From contig JAJBVL010000084.1 of the NCBI GenBank assembly GCA_020859845.1, positions 1 through 47,310 on the forward strand: DNA of 47,310 bases. The letters are read 5' to 3'. Below the pieces are notes generated by a model. The model was not told where the DNA came from. It ran no database searches and was given only the letters and a program-made list of their open reading frames with translations. Of the stretch, positions 34,112-41,827 are shown piece after piece. A program made the position numbers and the translations under genes. The first letter of the stretch is position 1; every line of letters begins with the position of its first letter. This DNA comes from Bacteroidales bacterium (GTDB taxonomy: Bacteria > Bacteroidota > Bacteroidia > Bacteroidales > Muribaculaceae).

Positions 34112-35764
34112 ATGGCAACACCTACAAAACCTGCTGGGAAACCGGCAGCCAAGGCAGCAGCGGCCCCAAAGCCTGCTGTCAATTCAAAAGCCGGCACAGT
34201 GTCGATGATGATGATGGCCGTGCTGTCAATCACTGCCATTCTGAGCCTCCGTGGTCTATCCTCCCAGGCTGAGTTTGGTTGGACCTCGATATTCTGGTAT
34301 CTCTTTGCAGCAGTCTTCTTCCTCATCCCATTCTCTCTTGTATGTGCCGAGCTGGCCTCTACGTGGACCAAGAGCGGTGGGCTCTTCCGCTGGTGTGCTG
34401 AGGCGTTCGGTATGCGTTGGGGATGGGTGGCTATGTTCCTGGAATGGATGACGGTGACCATTTGGTTCCCCTCGGTGCTTATGTTTGCCGCGGTGGCCTT
34501 GGCCTATGTCTTCTGGCCCGAGAGCTTTGATGCCACGCTGTCCAACAACCGTATCTACACCCTTATCCTTGTGCTCGCCGTCTACTGGCTGAGTACCTTC
34601 AACTGTTTCCGAGGCATGAAGTCGGCCAACAAGCTGTCGTCGATTGGCGGTATCTGCGGCACGATTATTCCTGGAGCTATCCTTATCATCCTCGGTATCA
34701 TCTACGTATGTATGGGCAAGCCCATCGACATCACTCCTCATCAGCCCTTCTGGCCCGACTTCACTAAATTCTCCACCTTCGTGCTTGCCGCGAGCTGCTT
34801 CCTGTTCTATGGAGGTATGGAGATGAACGCCGTCCACGTCCCGCTGATGAAAAATCCTGCCAAGGAGTTCCCACAGTCGGTACTCATCGCTGTGATTGTA
34901 ATCCTCGTGGTGTTTATTGGCGGCACACTCGCTATCGCCTTCGTCACACCTCAGAAGGATATCAACCTGCTGGCCTCGCTGCTGACTGCCTACAATAACC
35001 TCTTCGCGGCCCTACACTGTGAGTGGCTTGGCCATGTGATGGCCGTCTTTATCACCTTCGGTGTTATCGGTCAGGTATCAGTGATTATCGCTGGTCCTTC
35101 CACCGGTATCTTCGTAGTAGGTAAGAGCGGCTATCTCCCACTGTCGCTTCAGAAGACCAACAAGAACGGCATCCAGACCCCTATCCTTTGGATACAAGGC
35201 ATCATCGTGTCGATTCTGTCAATCGTGCTGGTAGTCTTGCCTTCGGTTGAGTCGGCTTACCAGATTTTGAGCCAGATGGCCACCATCTTCTACCTCCTGC
35301 TGGTAATCATCATCTTCTTGGCATTCTGGCAGCTGCGCCGCACAGAGCCTAAGGTAAAGCGTGGTTTCCGTGTGCCTGGTGGTGCTTTTGGCAAGTGGCT
35401 TGTCACCATCATCGGTCTCTTCGGTGCTATCTTCGCTTTGATCCTTAGCTACGTTCCACCGAGCCAGATCACTACCGGCTCCCCCGGCACGTATGTAGGT
35501 ATACTTATCGCAGGCACCATTATCCTCTGCGCTATCCCCTTCATCGTCTTTGCATGCCGTAAGCCCTACTGGCGCGACCCCAACACCGACTTCCAGCCCT
35601 TTGACTGGCAGATCGAGGGTCGTCGTCCCGACCAGATCTCCAAGTGGCCGGCAGGCTATCAGCCTACAGAGGCTCAGATAGAAGCTATCATCAAAGGCAA
35701 AGATGTAGCGGCGGCCAAGGCCCGTACTGCCCATCAAGAGCAAGAACAAGAAGAAGACTCTTGA
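34112..35764 (+). CDS. APC-family amino-acid antiporter, GadC-like
   Basis: The 550-residue protein has about 12 transmembrane helices after a 30-residue Ala/Lys/Pro-rich tail. The amino acid-polyamine-organocation pattern is seen in helix 1 (ILSLRGLSSQAEFGW), ELASTWTKSGGLFRW, and a helix 6-like segment (FYGGMEMNAVHV). A long hydrophilic C-terminal tail (about 490-550; WRDPNTDFQPFDWQIEGRRP) resembles the C-terminal plug of the glutamate/GABA antiporter GadC. Such antiporters exchange an external amino acid for the internal decarboxylation product. Directly downstream of three decarboxylases, it is a natural partner. Exact substrates cannot be read from sequence. Confidence 0.88.
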   Translation: MATPTKPAGKPAAKAAAAPKPAVNSKAGTVSMMMMAVLSITAILSLRGLSSQAEFGWTSIFWYLFAAVFFLIPFSLVCAELASTWTKSGGLFRWCAEAFGMRWGWVAMFLEWMTVTIWFPSVLMFAAVALAYVFWPESFDATLSNNRIYTLILVLAVYWLSTFNCFRGMKSANKLSSIGGICGTIIPGAILIILGIIYVCMGKPIDITPHQPFWPDFTKFSTFVLAASCFLFYGGMEMNAVHVPLMKNPAKEFPQSVLIAVIVILVVFIGGTLAIAFVTPQKDINLLASLLTAYNNLFAALHCEWLGHVMAVFITFGVIGQVSVIIAGPSTGIFVVGKSGYLPLSLQKTNKNGIQTPILWIQGIIVSILSIVLVVLPSVESAYQILSQMATIFYLLLVIIIFLAFWQLRRTEPKVKRGFRVPGGAFGKWLVTIIGLFGAIFALILSYVPPSQITTGSPGTYVGILIAGTIILCAIPFIVFACRKPYWRDPNTDFQPFDWQIEGRRPDQISKWPAGYQPTEAQIEAIIKGKDVAAAKARTAHQEQEQEEDS

Positions 35765-35803
35765 CAAGGCCGCCCATACAGTGCCATTAGATTGAATTGA
35801 AAT

Positions 35804-35866
35804 AAAAGTGGCGACCCCGAGCCCGGACATCCAACGGTGGTCGCAACCCGAGGGTCGCCACTTTTT
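35804..35866 (+). terminator. Long terminator-like hairpin with an alternative pairing
   Basis: AAAAGTGGCGACCC (35804-35817) pairs perfectly over 14 bp with 35852-35865, ending in a T-run. The 34-nt loop contains a second GGTCGC (35839-35844) that could pair with the same left arm, so two mutually exclusive folds exist. It separates the antiporter and MFS genes. Confidence 0.7.
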
Positions 35867-35944
35867 CCTCCCTTAGTATCCAACTATTTACATTCCACCT
35901 ACTCTCTACCTCCCTTATAACCTCCTTAAGCTGCCACCACCGTC
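35867..35944 (+). promoter_or_regulatory. Leader of the MFS gene with CAACTATT element
   Basis: CAACTATT (35881-35888) and a CCTCCTTAA segment (near 35927-35935) recur here as in the leader of paralogue 3. This suggests joint control of the MFS gene with the decarboxylases. No clear -7 box. Confidence 0.4.
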
Positions 35945-37288
35945 ATGCAAGTCAAAACAGGAAAGGGCACCATCCCATTGGCTACACTGATAGCCATCTG
36001 GTCAATTTCGCTCACCGTCAATCTGCCGGGCCTCGCCATCACGCCTATGCTCGACAATTTGAAGGCCATCTTTAGCGACACTACCGAGTTGGAGGTTCAG
36101 CTTCTCACCGTATTACCCAATCTTCTCATCATCCCCTTCGTATTGCTTGCAGGCAAGCTGTCGCTCTCCAAGAGCAAGATAGCGCTTGTAGTTTGGGCCT
36201 TGGTAGCCTATCTGGTGGCAGGTCTGCTCTATTTCTTCGCTAAGTCGATGGTGGCGTTGATTATCATCAGTTGTCTTCTGGGGTGTGGTTGCGGCCTGCT
36301 GATTCCTTTGGCCGCCGGTCTGCTCTCCGACACGTTTGTCGGTAAGTATCGTATGAAGCAACTCGGCATCAAATCGGGTATTAGTAATATCGCCCTCGTG
36401 GCTGCCACCTACATTGTGGGCTGGCTCACCGAGAGCCACAACTGGCACCTCCCCTTCCTCGTCTATACCATCCCTCTTATCCCGCTGGTATTGACTCCCT
36501 TCCTCAAGAAAATTCCTTACAACGACCTATATCCCCAAGAGCCTACAGCCGCTGCCAAGGCTTATACTAAAGCTACGGCGCCAAAAGGCGAGGTGATACG
36601 TGATGGTTTCTACGTGAAGCGCATCTGGCAATTGATCTTTGTCTACTTCTTTGTATGCTACTGGGCATTGATCGTTTCCTACTATATGCCCTTCTTGGCC
36701 GCCGCCCACCATATCTCCACCTCGCAGGTAGGCCTGATCACGTCGCTCTTCTTCCTGGCTATCTTCCTGCCGGGCACCACGCTCCCCTACGTCATCCGGA
36801 TGCTGAAAGGCGCCACGCTGACCATCTGTAGTTTCTTGATGTTGGGCGGATTGGCTCTGATAGCTTTTATCCCAGCCATGTGGAGCTACACTATCGGCGC
36901 CATCCTAATTGGTCTGGGCTACGGTGTGTTCCAGCCTGTCATCTACGATAAGGCCACCGAGACTGTGCTCAGCGAGCGTAAGGCCACCTTGGCTCTGGCG
37001 TTTGTGTTGGCAGCCAACTATCTGTCGATCTCCGTCACCCCCTTCATCGTTGACGGCATCGGCGACCTGCTCCACATCCACTCCAACCAGTTCCCCTTCA
37101 TCCTCAATCTTATCCTCGGCGCTGCCTTCACCGTATGGGTAATCCTTGGGCGCAACACGTTTGCCTTCACCATCAAGGATGAATACTACGCCTCGGGGTC
37201 CGACACTTCCGAAGCCAACTCCACGCCGGCTCCGGCTCCGCAAGCCTCGACCACCGACAACACTCCTACCCCTCCCGCCAGCAAATAA
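35945..37288 (+). CDS. MFS transporter
   Basis: The 447-residue protein has 12 predicted transmembrane helices in two halves split by a loop (about 190-220), with the MFS-like loop LAGKLSLSKSKI after helix 2 and GLLSDTFVGKYRMKQLGIKSG after helix 4. The C-terminal tail (about 415-447) is Ser/Thr/Pro/Ala-rich. It belongs to the drug/metabolite transporter side of MFS, with no diagnostic substrate motif. Its shared leader element and position suggest it imports the substrate or exports the product of the decarboxylases. Confidence 0.88.
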   Translation: MQVKTGKGTIPLATLIAIWSISLTVNLPGLAITPMLDNLKAIFSDTTELEVQLLTVLPNLLIIPFVLLAGKLSLSKSKIALVVWALVAYLVAGLLYFFAKSMVALIIISCLLGCGCGLLIPLAAGLLSDTFVGKYRMKQLGIKSGISNIALVAATYIVGWLTESHNWHLPFLVYTIPLIPLVLTPFLKKIPYNDLYPQEPTAAAKAYTKATAPKGEVIRDGFYVKRIWQLIFVYFFVCYWALIVSYYMPFLAAAHHISTSQVGLITSLFFLAIFLPGTTLPYVIRMLKGATLTICSFLMLGGLALIAFIPAMWSYTIGAILIGLGYGVFQPVIYDKATETVLSERKATLALAFVLAANYLSISVTPFIVDGIGDLLHIHSNQFPFILNLILGAAFTVWVILGRNTFAFTIKDEYYASGSDTSEANSTPAPAPQASTTDNTPTPPASK

Positions 37289-37312
37289 CGACCCACTTAC
37301 ATAATATGCTTT

Positions 37313-37346
37313 AGGGGCTGTGTCAAATCCACTTGACTCGGCCCCT
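37313..37346 (+). terminator. Hairpin terminator after the MFS gene
   Basis: AGGGGC (37313-37318) pairs with GCCCCT (37341-37346), with inner pairing of GTCAA and TTGAC. The following T-tract is weak. It lies between convergent genes. Confidence 0.5.
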
Positions 37347-37371
37347 ATCGTTTGTTATTCCTGCCCATCCA

Positions 37372-38049
37372 TTAATACGTATTGTAATGTACACGCTCCG
37401 GACGCCACTTGTCCTTGGGGCGTGAGGGCGAATCGGGATGCCCTATCACCACTACCGCCAATGGAATAATTGTCGATGGCAGACCCAGTAGCTTTTGGAT
37501 ACGCTCCACGCGGTCTTGCATAGGATACACGCCTGTCCATACTGCTCCGAGGCCCAGCGACTGTGACGCCAAAAGTATATTCTCAGTAGCTGCCGACACA
37601 TCCTGCACCCAGAAGGGCTGTGCTTCCCCCTCAAAGGCCAGCGACAAGTCGCCACACGTCACGATGGCCAGAGGAGCCTGCGCGGCCATCTTCATATACT
37701 GCTCCTGGTCGGCAATGGTCTGCAGTGTAGAACGGTCGGTGACGACTACAAACTGCCACGGCTGCTTGTTGCCAGCCGTGGGCGCCGCCATCGCCGCACG
37801 CAGTAGCATCTCTTGATCTTCCTTGCTTACAGCCTCATCCGTGTAGCTGCGCACGCTTGTGCGCGCCATTATGGTCTGCAGCGTAGGGTTGAGGCTATTC
37901 ACCATTGGCGTTGCTGTAGTCGTTGCCTCTACCATGGTTGATGTCTCTTCCTCCTCGCACGAAGGCTCCTTCTGGCTCCTTACGAGCGCTATCGACAGCA
38001 GCACCAGCGCCGCAGCCAGCAAAATATTAAGTATCCTTGAGTAGTTCAT
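37372..38049 (-). CDS. Membrane-anchored nitroreductase-family protein
   Basis: The 225-residue protein has an N-terminal hydrophobic anchor or signal (about 6-24), an acidic Thr-rich linker, and a nitroreductase fold (about 52-220). Family features are RTSVRSYTDEAV (FMN phosphate-binding Arg/Ser), AAPTAGNKQPWQFVVV, and SLGLGAVWTGVYP. Nitroreductases use FMN and normally NAD(P)H in the cytosol; the anchor suggests this one works outside the inner membrane, needing another electron donor. The FMN-binding/4Fe-4S membrane protein encoded upstream on the same strand is a candidate. Substrate unknown. Confidence 0.85.
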   Translation of the reverse strand: MNYSRILNILLAAALVLLSIALVRSQKEPSCEEEETSTMVEATTTATPMVNSLNPTLQTIMARTSVRSYTDEAVSKEDQEMLLRAAMAAPTAGNKQPWQFVVVTDRSTLQTIADQEQYMKMAAQAPLAIVTCGDLSLAFEGEAQPFWVQDVSAATENILLASQSLGLGAVWTGVYPMQDRVERIQKLLGLPSTIIPLAVVVIGHPDSPSRPKDKWRPERVHYNTY

Positions 38050-38080
38050 AATCTTTATTCTTTAATCCTTTACCCCTTAC

Positions 38081-38178
38081 CTTTTTACTCTTGCCTTTTG
38101 ACTTTTTACTTTTGACTTTTTACTTTTGCCTTTTGACTTTTTACTTTTGCCTTTTTACTCTTGCCTTTTGCCTTATCT
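38081..38178 (-). repeat. About 14 heptad repeats, TAAAAAG/TCAAAAG/GCAAAAG
   Basis: Read on the minus strand, 7-bp units TAAAAAG, TCAAAAG and GCAAAAG alternate for about 14 units between the stop codon of the FMN-binding gene and the nitroreductase gene. The same three units occur four times at 20316-20343, in the same orientation relative to transcription. Confidence 0.85.
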
Positions 38179-39260
38179 CATTTCCTCTCCTCCGCCACCT
38201 TAAACAGCGACCCCGTGGGACACACAAACCGGCAGAAAGGCCTCGGGACAAACAGACTCAACACCACAAACGCCGCGGCCACCACTACCACTATCCACGA
38301 GGCTTCGCCCGGCTTAAACGCCGAGAAAATCTCATTGGCCATCCATTCGCTCCAGACGCCCAGCCATAGCAGCAACATCAACACACACCAGAGAGCCACC
38401 CTGGCACGGTCGAGCCATTTCACTAAGGCGGGATTCATCCTCAGTTTCTTCTTACAGCAACGTCCTGCCAGCTCCTGCAGCGACCCAAAGGGACATATCT
38501 GCAGGCAATAATAGTTGGGGCGTCCGAAGAGGGGAAATATGAATGCGGCCACCAGCATAATCACCGCCGGCAGCATCAGCCATACGTTGAGCCCCTCGGC
38601 AAGAAACTTCACCATCAGCGAATACGACAGAAACTGCCCTGTCCAAAAGCCCAGCACGCCCACGTTGAGCAGTTGCTGGAGCAAGCGCAGCGGCTTGGCG
38701 CTCTTGAAGAGAGGCACTATCGTAGAGAAGATGACCACCAGCAGCGAACACATGAAGCCCGTTGTGGTCACCTCCGAATAGTCGACTGCAGCGCCGATGC
38801 TCGCGCCTTGACTTTGGGCATACTTCAACCCAGCCTCCACGTTGGCTATCAGCGCTGTGGAGCTATAGGTGGCGCCAGTGACTCCATCTGCTTTCACGCG
38901 TAGCGCCTCGTCGACTGTCAGTCCTTGCCAGCGACTCAACAGCCCGCTCGAAATAGCTTTATTGAAGAAGGTAGGGGACTCAGCGTTGGGGAGCGCACGG
39001 ATGGTATCAATGCGCCCATCGGTTATCACAATCTCCACGGGGACACGCCCACCAAAGCCTTGCGTAGCCACATCAAGTTCGGAGGTGTTGATAATGGTCT
39101 GCCCATCTTTCTCCTCCACCACAGCCTCCGTGGTGGCCTCTATGGAGCGTCCAAAGAGACGCTTGCTGTTGACCACCGCCACGGCCATCATCAGCCCGAA
39201 ACACACCACGAGCATGGCCGCGCCGCGAAGCCACTGCAATCTGTCTGCGTTGGATGCCAT
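38178..39260 (-). CDS. FMN-binding/4Fe-4S membrane protein (NosR/RnfG-like)
   Basis: The 360-residue protein has a transmembrane helix (about 13-30) and an extracytoplasmic FMN-binding domain (about 55-150) with DGVTGATYSS, where T131 is the predicted ApbE-type covalent flavinylation site. About four more helices follow. Cysteine motifs of polyferredoxin type occur at CLQICPFGS and CRFVCPTGS in the membrane part. It likely carries electrons to extracytoplasmic partners. It starts in a TAATG overlap with the stop of the upstream secreted protein gene, so the two are coupled, and the nitroreductase follows. Confidence 0.87.
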   Translation of the reverse strand: MASNADRLQWLRGAAMLVVCFGLMMAVAVVNSKRLFGRSIEATTEAVVEEKDGQTIINTSELDVATQGFGGRVPVEIVITDGRIDTIRALPNAESPTFFNKAISSGLLSRWQGLTVDEALRVKADGVTGATYSSTALIANVEAGLKYAQSQGASIGAAVDYSEVTTTGFMCSLLVVIFSTIVPLFKSAKPLRLLQQLLNVGVLGFWTGQFLSYSLMVKFLAEGLNVWLMLPAVIMLVAAFIFPLFGRPNYYCLQICPFGSLQELAGRCCKKKLRMNPALVKWLDRARVALWCVLMLLLWLGVWSEWMANEIFSAFKPGEASWIVVVVAAAFVVLSLFVPRPFCRFVCPTGSLFKVAEERK

Positions 39261-41644
39261 TATTTAAGGTTGAGTTTGTAAGAGTCCTCAGCACTCTTGA
39301 TGAAGTATACGCCACGTGGCAGGGTGATCGACGAGGCATCGCCTTGATAAAGCTGGCGTCCCTGGAGGTCGTAGACGCTCAGAAGCAAGCGCTGGTCGTT
39401 GATGATGCATCGGCCCTCAACTCTCAGCGTCTTATCCAAGCCTACGGTTGTGATAGCCTCAATCTCGGGATTGCCACCGCCGTTGAGCAGCGGATAAGCG
39501 TCTTGGTCGAGTGTCTGACCCCAAGGCGTAGGCTCTTGCTTGCCATTGAGCGACACACACACTCGTCCGCTGGCAAAGGTCTCTGCCGTAGCCGCGATAG
39601 GATTCTCTGTAAACCATCCAGCCTCGTCGCCTACACCTTGCAGATCATCCACGGGGAGATAGTAGACTGCAGAGCAAGCTACCGACTCAGCGTCTGTGTC
39701 GACATAACCCGTGCCAAGCACGAGTCCTGTGGTCTTAATATCAAGGGTCGTCACCTCACCGTAGTTGAAGCATGATGACAATCGTGGCTCTTCGCGAGTG
39801 GTAGTAAGGTTATAGGCCAAGCCCCCCACATAAACATTGCCCTCCACATTACCAGCATTGTAGCAATTGATGGCCGAATGAATCGACCAACCAAGACCTC
39901 CCACCCACTCCTGACCTCTTACATCTCCTTCATTATGGCTACGACTCCAGGCTGCTTGACAACCCCCAAGGCCCGACACGTAGCGGTTGCCTCTCACAGA
40001 GCCATAGTTGTGGCAGTCGTCATAGAGGATTTCAGGATATTCTCCCGAATAGTAGATGTAGGCTTTGCCTATCAATCCACCCACATAGTCGTCGCCCTCA
40101 ATAGAGCCGTAGTTGACGTTGCCCGAAAATTCCAGAGCCTCGATGAGAGTGGGTGTTATGCCTCCAGCACTTTCCGTAGCCGTCACCGTCCCATAGTTAA
40201 CGCAGTCGGTGATGGTATATCCCATGTCGCCTGAATTGGTGAATCCCAATATGCCACCCGCATTGGGAGCATCGAGGTTGCCCCAGTTGGCGCATCCTTT
40301 ACATGCGCCGCCCCAGAGGATACCGTCGCCCACGATGCCAGCGGCTTGCACCGTGGCTATCACATCGCCCTCGTTCAAGCAGTCGATATATTGGGTGGCG
40401 TAGAGGCCTCCTTGGCTCACCAAGCCTCCTCCAACCCTTACATTGTCAATCTGGCCATGATTTTCACAGCTTATCACTTCGGTCAAGAAATCGCCATACC
40501 CCACGAGGCCACCGCCGCAAAAGCCCGACCAGTCGTTGCCGCTGATGGGTCCATAATTCTTACAGCGCTCCAGCCGAGAGAAATAGCAGTTGCTGATAAG
40601 TCCACTGCCATTGGTGATGGCGCCATAATTGAGGCCATCGGTGAGGCTCCGACCGTCAAACTCGCCGGGGCCAAACAAGCCACTGCCATTGGTGATGGCG
40701 CCAAAATTGTATATCTCAATATAATCGCTTAGATAATAGCCTCCATTGCCTGCTATGCCCGCTGCGCTACCCAGCCGCTCCTTGCTATTGAAATATACGT
40801 CGCCATAGTTGTATATCTTGTTAAGAACAGAAGTCTGGATGGTAGGCGCAATGCCAGCTGCGTAGCCTTCTCTGCTGCAATTCACCGTCACCGATGCTGA
40901 ATTTGAGCAACCCTCCACGCCAATTTCGCTATTTGGATTTAGGCTATCGGAATTGAGTATCTCAGCCGCCAAGCCTCCTACTCTCGCCTCATCGGCAGCA
41001 GTGACCACTATTAAGCCATCGGTTGACACCTCCGTAAAGGCCACCTTCGTGGCTTGCGAAGCCACCAGTCCTCCTATCACCTCATAGTAGCTACATCCCT
41101 CAGGATAGTCTACATCGGTGATTATCACCGCGCTACCCTTGATATTTAGATTGCTTATCGAGCCATCCTGAATGTAGCCAAAGAGGCCGCATATCGAGTA
41201 GTAGGAATCGCCTCCTGTCATCCATGGCCGCATCTCCGAGCTGTCGAAGAAAAGGCCCTTGATGGTATGGCCGTCGCCATCGAAGTGGAGCGAGCAAGTG
41301 TGGCTTCGATCCTTGCCTATGGGGTGCCATGCTTGTAGCGTCCCTTCGCCGCTCCACGTGCCATCCTCTTCGAGCGTCCATCCTGAATTGAGGTCAATGT
41401 CGGCCCCGAGCTTGAAATAACAGCCCTGATAGGCAGTGCCCTGCGTGTATTCGTTGATTTGCCACGCCAGGTTGGCCAGTTGTTGGGCCGTAGTGATTAG
41501 ATATGGCGCATCGGCAGTGCCCATGCCGACTTCATAGGGGAGAGCCTGTGGCGAGTCGGGGTATTCCCATGCCATCGCCGGGGTCGTGACGCTCATCATA
41601 GCCACTGCCACCAGCCACAGTTTTTTTCTACTATAGATCTTCAT
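39260..41644 (-). CDS. Secreted GLUG-like repeat beta-helix protein with T9SS-type tail
   Basis: The 794-residue protein has a signal peptide (about 1-25), an N-terminal segment with GTADAPYLITTAQQLANLAW and DIDLNSGW typical of GLUG-containing proteins, and many repeats of the form NYG-x-I/V...GGL/SGGLVG (about 150-640), consistent with a beta-helix. The C-terminal ~75 residues (VYDLQGRQLYQG...LPRGVYFIKS) resemble the type IX secretion sorting domain. It is probably surface-exposed or secreted; the ligand is unknown. It ends by overlapping the FMN-binding protein gene. Confidence 0.85.
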   Translation of the reverse strand: MKIYSRKKLWLVAVAMMSVTTPAMAWEYPDSPQALPYEVGMGTADAPYLITTAQQLANLAWQINEYTQGTAYQGCYFKLGADIDLNSGWTLEEDGTWSGEGTLQAWHPIGKDRSHTCSLHFDGDGHTIKGLFFDSSEMRPWMTGGDSYYSICGLFGYIQDGSISNLNIKGSAVIITDVDYPEGCSYYEVIGGLVASQATKVAFTEVSTDGLIVVTAADEARVGGLAAEILNSDSLNPNSEIGVEGCSNSASVTVNCSREGYAAGIAPTIQTSVLNKIYNYGDVYFNSKERLGSAAGIAGNGGYYLSDYIEIYNFGAITNGSGLFGPGEFDGRSLTDGLNYGAITNGSGLISNCYFSRLERCKNYGPISGNDWSGFCGGGLVGYGDFLTEVISCENHGQIDNVRVGGGLVSQGGLYATQYIDCLNEGDVIATVQAAGIVGDGILWGGACKGCANWGNLDAPNAGGILGFTNSGDMGYTITDCVNYGTVTATESAGGITPTLIEALEFSGNVNYGSIEGDDYVGGLIGKAYIYYSGEYPEILYDDCHNYGSVRGNRYVSGLGGCQAAWSRSHNEGDVRGQEWVGGLGWSIHSAINCYNAGNVEGNVYVGGLAYNLTTTREEPRLSSCFNYGEVTTLDIKTTGLVLGTGYVDTDAESVACSAVYYLPVDDLQGVGDEAGWFTENPIAATAETFASGRVCVSLNGKQEPTPWGQTLDQDAYPLLNGGGNPEIEAITTVGLDKTLRVEGRCIINDQRLLLSVYDLQGRQLYQGDASSITLPRGVYFIKSAEDSYKLNLK

Positions 41645-41663
41645 GTGATGATTACTTTTTCTT

Positions 41664-41694
41664 CAAAGTTACTCCACTTTTCCTTTTCCACAAA
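41664..41694 (-). promoter_or_regulatory. Promoter of the GLUG-protein/FMN/nitroreductase unit
   Basis: On the minus strand TTTG (41691-41694), a 19-bp spacer and TAACTTTG (41664-41671) fit the consensus very well. The ATG is 20 nt downstream at 41644. Confidence 0.7.
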
Positions 41695-41779
41695 GAGAAG
41701 TGGTGGAAAATATTTGAAGATTCAAGTTGGAAGTACAAAATTCGAGAATGAAAATTATCAATATCTAAAAATTTCTTTA

Positions 41780-41787
41780 TATCTTTG
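41780..41787 (+). promoter_or_regulatory. -7 promoter element for the secreted/RHS pair
   Basis: TATCTTTG matches the consensus 40 nt before the ATG at 41828. The -33 region has no clear TTTG. Confidence 0.45.
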
Positions 41788-41827
41788 GCAAGTCATCACA
41801 TTTCTTAACCCTTAGCTCCTCCTTCCC

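Noticed and set aside
38081-38178. CRISPR array
   Set aside because: Units are 7 bp and contiguous, with no spacers and no cas genes nearby.
38091-38369. Plus-strand frame rich in Phe/Leu/Cys
   Set aside because: Created by the heptad repeats and the antisense of the FMN-binding gene.
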